NCBI RefSeq assembly: GCF_000485595.1
Contig: NW_014577270.1
Span: 131,124 to 155,447, forward strand
Length of the DNA: 24,324 bases
Reading direction: 5' to 3'
DNA from: Priapulus caudatus
Lineage: Eukaryota; Priapulida; Priapulimorpha; Priapulimorphida; Priapulidae
The notes beneath the pieces are model-generated. The model was not told the origin of the DNA, ran no database searches, and saw nothing but the letters and a program-made list of their open reading frames with translations. Position numbers and translations under genes: made by a program. Of the stretch, positions 1 to 20,700 are shown piece after piece. Every line of letters begins with the position of its first letter. Within the stretch, counting starts at the first letter, position 1.

Positions 1-347
1 GTGTGTGAGATGGTTTATAAGCATGTGTACATATACATTGTCGTTCAGTGTCCACCACCCTCACCTGATGCAGGCTGTGGTCAACATTGTAACGAGACAT
101 ATGCGGGGAGAGAGAAGCAGATATGTATATATGTATACGCGCAGCCATCTCTTCTTTCCCTAGTAACAATAGTCCGCCAATGTCACTGCATGCATGTCAC
201 GTTCGCGCACACGCATGCACAGATGCATTCATGCACGCCGTACGTACTTACGTATGTACGTACCGCTTGGCGGCCCCCTACATCATCCATGTACACCCAG
301 GCTTCCCCTCCATGCTGCCTCATAGCTACCCATCGTCCCGTACGTAC

Positions 348-558
348 CTGTGAAGCCATCGATCATAGTAGAGCTGCTTGACGGCAGACGCATCCTCGTC
401 GAATCGTCGCACGAGCCGCTCTAGCTGCGTGAACGATCGCGCGATCACCTGCTCCATCGACAGTTCACAGAGGGCGCCACCACGAACGGAGTTATGCTGG
501 CGAATGAGGTCGTTGATGCAGCATGTTGGAGAGCTGTTGCTGACGTTCACGCCACAGC
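348..558 (-). CDS. HLCS: Holocarboxylase synthetase (biotin protein ligase)-like, single internal exon
   Basis: Read on the minus strand, this is an open 211-nt exon with a CAG acceptor just right of 558 and a GTACGT donor just left of 348. It enters in phase 2 (two bases completing a Gly codon) and reads GCGVNVSNSSPTCCINDLI, then a helical stretch with ERLVRRFDED, then LYYDRWLH. This matches the core of eukaryotic biotin protein ligase, where human HLCS has a GCGFNVTNSNPTICINDLI-type segment and an LYYxxWxH motif before the C-terminal domain. The enzyme attaches biotin to carboxylases. No exon for the upstream KWPND region or the downstream C-terminal cap was recognised in the window. The gene is antisense to the collagen gene, so its upstream exons should lie to the right, where only collagen exons are found. 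It could be a nested gene piece, a duplicated exon or an assembly join. The family call is fairly sure; whether the exon is functional is open. Confidence 0.72.
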
Positions 559-1410
559 CTGAAGCAAGCACATTATTATTTTATTATTATTGTTATTATT
601 GTTTTATTATTTTCATTAAATGCAAATGGCCTCGTCGGTACCACTGGAGACTGTCAACCACGAACATCCTGGAAAAGATTCTAAGCTAACTAAGGGCAAC
701 GACTATACGCACATTAATTATTGACCTTTCGTGCAGTCTCCCTTCGTTTCACAAATAGCGCACTGTCGATTGAAATCCTACTTGTTGACAGCTATTAGTC
801 AGACCTCAGCGCTTTAGCTAAACTAAATCCATGCAATATTTATTACGAACTATAGCATGCACCATTCCTTGCAACCGCAAAAACATGTTTAACGTTTCCT
901 CTAAGATGTCTTGCTTAGCCAGCAGGGCTCGATGAATAATTTAGGCGGAATTTTAAATATGGCAACTCAAATGGCGAAATAAACTAAGCTGAATGAAGTT
1001 AGTAGAAGCGCATGTAAGTATATCGTTGAGTGGTATTAGCGATCCTCCATCACCGTTGTCATCATCGTCACGATCATCATCATCATCATCGTCGTCGTCA
1101 TCCTCAACAACAACATCATCATCATCATCATCAACAACATCATCATCACCATCATCATTATCATCATCATCGTCATCGTCGATTCGTTCTCGTCATCGTC
1201 ATCATTATCATAACCGTCACCATCACAATTTATCTTACTGTTAGGTTACATAATTCTATACATGATCCGACCGTGGTGACCCCGCATGCGTAGACCCGCG
1301 TATGTGGTCATGGTAAACACACTACCGTGATATTGCAGCGGAGCAAGCTTAATTGATAAATCCTTGATGATGCTTAAAATTAACATACTCTTACTTCGAC
1401 CTAACGACAG
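559..1410. other. Non-coding stretch with TCA/ATC microsatellite
   Basis: No exon was recognised here on either strand. A TTA-rich run lies near 571-616. A long imperfect TCA/ATC trinucleotide microsatellite with interspersed CAACAA and CGTCGT units spans about 1054-1215 and creates Ser-rich and His-rich open frames that are not genes. Confidence 0.6.
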
Positions 1411-13103
<11,693 letters not shown>

Positions 13104-13626
13104 TCACACGCGCGCCCTCTTATGACGACGACGAGAAACAATTGCGTGAAAAGCGTGCGAGAGAAAATATGATAGGTTCGTTGTAAAATGCGAAAGAGCG
13201 GGAGGGGGAATATAGACGACAGGTGTAGCGTGCCACCAGGGTCGCCTCGATCTGAATTTGCGACATATCACGTGCCACGTTGATTGTATATACGCCGGTA
13301 TTACTGCGACGACGTAAGTGCACTTTAACATGCATTTAGCCTGCTTCACGCGTGCAAGAGGAAACACGAATCGAGCTGCGGAAAGGCATGACGTTTTGTA
13401 CCGAGTACAATACCCCTACTCGTTGAGTCTCACTGTTTATAGCCATATAATGCAGATCAAAGTCTGTAGATACTATGTTTACGTTTCGATATTAGGCAAT
13501 GAACACTAATATACTAAAGGATACAACATGTGTATGTCAAGTAGCATTTACGGTGTAGCTTGTGTTCTTGAACGAAGAGTAGCCTACAGTCACTATAACA
13601 ACACGCTCGCTTTTACATTGTCGTAA

Positions 13627-13706
13627 AATATATCAGAGTTAATAATGACAATTTATTATTTGTCATTATTGACAATTTATTTGCCATTATTAACCCCTGA
13701 ATATAT
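13627..13706. repeat. Hairpin in collagen 3' region
   Basis: ATATATCAGAGTTAATAATG pairs with CATTATTAACCCCTGAATAT on the far side with a few mismatches. In the centre, GACAATTTATT and TGTCATTATTGACAATTTATT form a short internal repeat. It could be a foldback remnant or an RNA stem in the 3' UTR. Confidence 0.55.
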
Positions 13707-14376
13707 GCAGGACATACTCTGTTGATAAACTTAGCATATCTCCCGTTTACTCTGTAGAAATAACGTCGATACGTGTCATTTTTCTACAGAACATGAGCTC
13801 GTAAACGCCATGTCGGTCTAAGTACTTTCAAGTCGACACTTATCATATTCACTTGCATCTGGTGGGGCACTGAGAACTGCTATAGCATCATGCTACAACG
13901 ATAGCTTTCCTGAGATAGCAATTCACATTTTATTGATTTCTTAATCGCTATTGTTATATACTGTAACGACCACTCGGTGTGTTAACGCGGCCTGGTTTAC
14001 GACTATGAGGCTCGCGTTATGGGTTGTTTTTTATCCGCGTATTATTACCACGCACAGGTAACGCTAATTGTACTAAACTGTCTGTAGTGAATATAGTTCA
14101 GAACCGCCGATTTCATTGTATTGTCAGACACGTTATTCTCCCGACTTCAAGACATCTGAGCATACGAAGTTTGTAGGCAGAACAATTCATTAATATAATA
14201 TGTGTCACTCAGCAATACATGTTTAATATAGGATATGTCATGCCTGTTTTTAACTAGTTCTTGAGAAGTACTACGTGTTAAACATGTTTCCGTATGCCAT
14301 GCCTATACGAGCAACAATGGCTGCATATTGGTTGGTGCTAGTTGCTGGCCATGTTGCAATGATTTGCTCATAAACG

Positions 14377-14382
14377 AATAAA
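14377..14382 (+). terminator. Poly(A) signal AATAAA for the collagen gene
   Basis: Canonical AATAAA about 1.27 kb after the stop, with a T/GT-rich stretch (TTGTTTTGTA at 14431-14440) downstream. Confidence 0.5.
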
Positions 14383-14444
14383 GCGTCTCTGCCTAAATCA
14401 TTAGTAGTGCCGTGAATAACACCAAGCGCGTTGTTTTGTACAAG

Positions 14445-14450
14445 TTTATT
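14445..14450 (-). terminator. Poly(A) signal AATAAA for the HDAC gene
   Basis: TTTATT on the plus strand is AATAAA on the minus strand, about 1.43 kb after the HDAC stop codon. A variant ATTAAA lies nearer the stop, around 15127. Confidence 0.45.
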
Positions 14451-15875
14451 TATGTTTCTTAGTAAAATACACGAGATTTAGTACACATGGTTTTTGTACG
14501 TTTCCTCTGCGCACAGGAAAGACCAGCAACACAATACGAAACTTAGAGCTAAACGTTTCCCGAGGAGCTGCAAAACAGTCACTTCCCTTGCTGTCAATAC
14601 ACATTTTGTGGATAAATTATTACATTTGAGATGAATTTGCATCAACGCTGTCAATACTGCTGAAATTTATAATTACACAAAATTTCGATACGTGCTATAC
14701 ACTGCTGTCCATATGCTATGATGGTATTGTTGTTAAACTGCAGACATAGACATCAAAAAGCTATGTTATTAGAACCACTTTCCCAAATGAAACTGATAGT
14801 CAAAAAACCATCAACTTCACGAAACGCAGCACCTAATAACTACACTGTATACAGTTTACTTGCATAGCGTACAAACATGCTGAACTTTTCAGTCGCTTTA
14901 AAATATACACATGTAATAAACTCTTTTTAGACGACTCATTTAAAATACGACCATCAGATAGCAGCAGATACATTCACCTAGCGTTATTAAGATGAATTGC
15001 CATTTCACTCTCCACCTTGCCATTTTAGTACGTAGTTTTGTTTTAGATAACAAAAAAAATATTCACACGTTATGAAAACCACACACATAACACCATGCTA
15101 CACGTGACAGCGTTGCAGTAGCTTCTTTTAATTAGCAACAGCATAAATTTGACTAATATATTAAACGAAGATATCTCATTTCACACCAGTAGACAATTTA
15201 CAGTGCTCATCCCAGTATCTCAGTATTCCTAGCAAGTATCGATTCACGTTTCACACCAGAGGCGGAAAGGGTTACCTAAATGTATTAGTATTATCATGAA
15301 CATACACATACAGTACGTATATGTGTTCACGGTATTATGTACACTCGTGGTTTCTTTAAACACATTTGCTGTGCTGGTCACGGGCCAACAAAAAAATTTT
15401 TTCCACTCTCACAAGGGATTACTTAACTACCTAATATAACTATAAGTTTTAAATGTGCACACATACGACAGTGCTAGGGCGTCACAGTTGCTTACAAACC
15501 ATAAATATGCCATCAGAATAGTATCTGTCACTGTTACACAGAAGGCCAGTAACATTCAAGCATTGCTTTTGGTCACAAACGTCAACAACATGTCTTGTTC
15601 AGGCAACACATGCTCATTGTCTCTTCGTACATCAAACTACTGACATTCCACAGTTTTGTGGAAAGCCAGATGCAAGCATCAAGCACCAACCGATAAGTGT
15701 ATGCATTACATATCCTATCAAAATAAATAAGAGAGAATGCGGTGCAGCTTCAAACCAAACGTTTTGGTGCACAGAAATTACACGTAAATACAAATAGATG
15801 TGTAAATACAGGATTCTCTCACGCTGACATCCCGAGGCACGCAGTCTAACTACAGAACTAGGCTACCTTTATAAA
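14451..15875 (-). other. HDAC 3' untranslated region (inferred)
   Basis: No exon or repeat of note was recognised on either strand. It is taken as 3' UTR of the HDAC gene because the terminal coding exon ends at 15876 and the first canonical minus-strand AATAAA is at 14450. Confidence 0.45.
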
Positions 15876-16009
15876 CTAAGTTGGCACTGGTTCGACTGCC
15901 TTTGGTGGACCTTGGTCTGTTGATTCCTTGCTCTCCTCAGCTACAGATGGCGCTACTGCTGCAGGTGCTGCTACCACGGGAGGAGGCTCTTCAACTGGTG
16001 GGGCTGGAT
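15876..16009 (-). CDS. HDAC1: HDAC terminal coding exon
   Basis: The acceptor is TTTATAG, entry in phase 1. It reads (D)[15 protein letters not shown], then [18 protein letters not shown], ending EPVPT and TAG (15876-15878). A Pro/Ala/Val-rich, acidic, probably disordered tail with no counterpart I recognise in vertebrate HDAC1/2, which end in Lys/Glu-rich sequence. Phase agreement with the previous exon supports it. Confidence 0.8.
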
Positions 16010-17696
16010 CTATAAAAAGCATACACGACACAATAGAACAATGTAAACGTGTGGCTATTCTGATTCACCATAATCGAAAAAAAACAGCAAAAATTCTCAG
16101 GCTCGGTGCATATATGAGCAAATATATTACGGGATTCAATTTAGATAAGACTATTCAAAAACGATCAGAGGTGAGAGAGCTTGACTATGACAGCCTACAA
16201 TCAAATCCACCAACAGACGTAACTGTCACTAATGAAATTATGGCAATTAATTGACAACCAATGGCAATCTCTTCAAATTGGGCTGCCTGATATGAACATT
16301 GCCAACACAGGCAAAAACACAACTCATCTCGGTGCTTACGAACCTTTTTTCTCCGCCTCAGGTGCTGCTGGTTCTTTAGGGCTACTATCCTTTGTTTCGG
16401 TAACCTCCATCTTTACTTCCTTCGTCTTTTGGTCTTCTTCTGTAGATGTGGAATGTTGATAACGTGACATGGTTACAATACGTAACAAACTTGTGCCCAT
16501 AATTTCACCGTGTCGTGATTTGAATTGTTTCACGCGTTCTTCCTGCATCTACACAGATTATCTGCACCTCATAATCACCTGGTTCTAGTTAAGTCAACTA
16601 GGCTATCCAAACAACGCCAGGATGCCATTGAAATGGAAAATGTTTACCATTATAATAGTATACATATAACAGTATTACAGTATAATAATAGTAATTAATT
16701 GATAAGTACACTAATCGATTCACAATCTGCAGACTAATACAGTAATAATCATCACAATAATCATATAATAAAAATCTTCATAAGAATGTTTCAGACTGAG
16801 ATTCCGCACTTTACTGGGGACGTGGAAAACATCCGACGCCTCGCGTCGCCCGGTAAGCTTCGCGCGGTGGCGCCACATGTACCTTTCTCCTTGTCGCTCT
16901 CCTCGCGCCGCCGCTTCTGAGGCTTGTGCGATCGCACGTCGCGTCTGCCGCCATCTCCCTCATCCTCGCTGTCCGAAACATAAATATATGAATGATATAT
17001 GAACGAATGAGCAATGGCTTACACACACCCCGCGTGGTTTCTCTGACCACGTAACATTCACCCGCCTCCCATTCAGTTCCCTCCTCGTGTATGATGTTAA
17101 CATATAGCTTTTCCTAACAGGGAATGCCGGGCAATCCCGGACTTCCTGGGACACCGGGGATTCCAGGAAATCCGGTGAGTGTGTGAGAGCCTTTATTGGT
17201 AAACAAATGATATCCGGCAATACGTATAATAAGCATCCGGTTTTAATTAAGAATTTCATTGACGTTGTTCAAGTGGTGATTCAAATGGTCCGATTGTGTG
17301 TCTTTGATGCCTAAAGGTGGCATTTCGGCATCAGACCTCTTACCACAAGCTTACCTGCGCTTGGTGGTGAACGACCAGCGCCACTTATCGGCAGAAATAT
17401 GAAACGATGCATTATATGGCGTATTACGTTGATTCATGTGTACTTGTGACACTATAGTAATATCAAGAGCGTATAAAGAAGCCTTCTTTATCTGCTCTTG
17501 GTAATATCTATATACTATTAAGAGCTAATAATACCTATATAATAATCGGTGTTATTAGCTCTTGATACTATGCAAACGTGTATGTGAGATATACTAGAGT
17601 ATAAAATGAGGTAATTGCCTGTTGCTAGGGGCCACCCGGACCGCCTGGACCTCTGGGTAACACGACAAAAAAGGGTGATCGGGTAAGAATATGTTA

Positions 17697-17739
<43 letters not shown>

Positions 17740-20700
17740 CATCATTGTTATTATTATCAGTACATTTTTATTTTGATATCGTAACTTCGTAAGTGAAGAA
17801 AGACAAAGATAAGTGGAAAAAAACATGGAAATCCACTCTTCCCAAAGCACAAACTAAGCTAACTTGGCAGACGAGCAAATCGACCGACGGACCGACTGCC
17901 GAAAGATTCATCCATTTATATCTTTAACAATTCACCGCGTGCTTAATACGTAAGCACAAAGCACGCCCAATGTTCCTACTGAATAGTACGAACGTATAGA
18001 AGGTAGCGAATTGCTTGTGAATAGAATGAAGCGTGCGAAATCTGAAGTCGCAGCAGTAACATATCTCTATTGATCACATCGCATCGTCTTTAACAAAGGC
18101 GATATGTGAAGCAATACGTAACGCGCATATTATATACGCGAGTTTTGTGCCAGTTATATGGGATTTGGCCGGATATGAGAGTTATGCTCAAACACAGCAT
18201 TTCTATGCAGTTCAGTAGGGTATATGCATCTGATAATGTATTTACTCGTTGCTATGATTATTTGTAACAAACTGTCGTGTTTTATGGTTTATATGAAATA
18301 GAAATAAAATGAAATAAAACAGAAATTTTACCGGAGGCATAGCGGACACGAGCGGACAACACACACACACACGTGCACGCGCGCACACACGCAGCACACG
18401 TACGGTTGGTACACGAGTTTTGAGCGAGCTTTGAGCGAGATTTTTAGGTGGAAATTAATGAAAAACAGAGAACATACACTGCGAGATCGCGGCCGGTTAA
18501 TAAAGATTTCCGGACAATGGATGACCGGATAAAGGAGGTCGGACTGTATATATATATATATATATATAAAAGCTTCATGTGCTGGCAGCAATAAGTTAGG
18601 CTGCCACTCACCGTTTGCGATGTCACTTTATCCAGATAAAAATCAAGACTATACACAAATGTATACACAAAGCTCCACATGTCTTCCGTAACTTAACCCC
18701 ACGAGCCGCCGTAATCTCGGCCGCTGCCGCTCACCGTTTGCAATCTCTACTCCGAGCGCGACGGCCGTCTCGTATGTCCAGCATCGCGCGACGTTGCGAA
18801 TCGTGTATCCGCCTCCGCCGAGCACGAGCATCGGCAGGCTGAACTTACGCATGAAGTCCACGCACTTGGCGTGTCCTGCACGCAAAAAAAGAATCGGACA
18901 AATTAGATCTCTGCGCTCAGAACACAGGCTGAACTTACGCATGAAGTCCACGCACTTGGCGTGTCCTGCACGCAACAAAAGAATCGACAAATTAGATCTC
19001 TGCGCTCAGAACACAGGCTGAACTTAAGGGGGGGGGGGCTTATGTCAGGCTTGCGAGCCGACTCGACTGGAAGCAACTCTCTGCGCTCAGAACACAGGTT
19101 GAACTTACGCATGAAGTCCACGCACTTGGCGTGTCCTGCACGCAAAAAAAGAATCGACAAATTAGATCTCTGCGCTCAGAACACAGGCTGAACTTAAGGG
19201 GGGCTTATGTCGGGCTTGCGAGCCGACTCGACTGGAAGCAACTGGATTTCGAGCACCTGGAAGCGATCGGCAGCGACTAGTTGCATCCAGTTGCCCACTG
19301 TTCTATTCCGAGCAACTAGTGGCGGCCAGTCGCAGGCAGTCGCGTCGCAGTCGACCGACCTAAGCACTGCAGTCGAAGTGAATTGCAGCCAGTTGCTTCC
19401 AGTCGAGTCGGCTCGCAAGCCCGACATAAGCCCCCTTTACGCATGAAGTCCACGCACTTGGCGTGTCCTGCACGCAAAAAAAGAATCGACAAATTAGATC
19501 TCTGCGCTCAGAACAGAGAGAGAGAGAGAGAGAAGAGCTCTTGTTGGAAACGTCGCCAAGAGCGGATGTTGCAAATCGTCGTCCCGTATGTTTTTTTCTA
19601 ATTCGCATGCTCACTGGCGTCTGGGAATATTTCGCGCATCGCCCGACACCATCACAGTATCATAAATCAGGATTGCGATCTTAAACAACACAGCGAAAAT
19701 GTGACATGTAGACAGGGAGGTATGAGGTCATGACATAGGTCTCTATGCTCTGTTGATGATAGCAGCTATGTGCCCTTTAACCACTTTTTAAACAATTAAA
19801 AAATTTCCTACAATATCGACGAGTTTCAATTCACAAATTGCTATTAACTATAGCAGGGTTCTCCTTAGGGAATTCAGAAGGCATATTAGGCTATCAGGCA
19901 ACTCATCCCCGATTGCTAATTGGAATCAATTACACATGTCATGAGCAGTACCAATACACCGGTAAACTCGATCAATTCAGAGATGTACACATTCAACTGT
20001 GAAAACACACCGTTGTTGTGAAAAAAACACGACTGCGTTGGGATTGTCAAAAAGTAAACAAATGGGGAAATTTATGCATGTCGATTATGCAACTAAGACA
20101 TGTCTGAGAGTTAACGCAATGTCACAAATTAGCTCCAGCTCTGAAGCCATGTCAGCCTCAACACGCGCTAAAGGCCTGGGAAGAACCCAGTATAGCAATC
20201 ACTGTAATAATGTGCTTACCCTTCAGAGTGAGATTGAAGCAGCCGAGCCTGTCCCCGGAGAGCGAGTCCGCCCCACACTGTAGCACTATAGCGCTAGGCT
20301 GATACATCTCCATGACCTTCGAGATGACCTGAAAGAAAGATCGTTACACGTCACGCACATATCGCTACCATCAGGTTACCAGATCCAGTTCCAGATCTAA
20401 ATCCCAGATCCGGACTCGAAGTAGAACATCAGGTTACTTACTATACACTACAAGGCTAATGATAAAAAGGAAGAAAGCGATACCGAGGTAACGAGGAATC
20501 GTGATATTCAGTGGAGTTCCTCTCAAAAGGAACGTGGACATAAGATATTTGACATCCGAGTTAATGAGTCATGTGCTGATATAAAGCATTCCATATCCCC
20601 AGCACACTTACAGGTTGAAAGATAGTTTCGTACGACTCGTCATCGATACCGTCACGCAGTGGGAAGTTGACGGCATAGTACTTGCCTTTTCCAGCACCAA

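Larger units (their letters stand above)
13104..14400 (+). other. Collagen 3' untranslated region (inferred)
   Basis: No coding sequence was recognised between the TGA and the first canonical poly(A) signal at 14377. It contains a hairpin at 13627-13706. The extent is inferred from the signal only. Confidence 0.5.
16978..18155 (+). repeat. Duplicated collagen segment, copy 2 (inside HDAC gene)
   Basis: It matches 4875-6093 in the same orientation over its whole length, introns included, and so is antisense to HDAC. It contains two collagen exons, the AAGAGCTAAT foldback (17518-17564) and a clean TTA microsatellite (about 17700-17740) where copy 1 has scrambled AT sequence. Because introns are retained, it is a DNA-level copy and not a retrocopy. 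Confidence 0.93.
18837..19514 (-). repeat. Tandem array of partial HDAC exon copies, unit about 90 bp
   Basis: The unit holds the first 42 nt of the HDAC exon (GACACGCC to AGCCTG on the minus strand), its acceptor and T-run, and about 45 nt of upstream intron. Full units begin at about 18837, 18927, 19096 and 19186, the last one split by a MITE. A fifth, shortened unit at 19016-19095 has the left arm of the same MITE joined to the unit's end. Only the leftmost copy continues into a complete exon. A GA microsatellite (19515-19532) follows the last unit. Confidence 0.9.

Noticed and set aside
1-381. Open frame from the left edge on the plus strand
   Set aside because: No recognisable protein. 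It overlaps the HLCS exon on the other strand and contains low-complexity CATG/GTAC sequence.
993-1293. Ser-rich and His-rich open frames
   Set aside because: They derive from a TCA/ATC microsatellite, with no splice context or homology.
19194-19446. Matching open frames on both strands beginning [11 protein letters not shown]
   Set aside because: They are produced by the identical terminal inverted repeats of the MITE.
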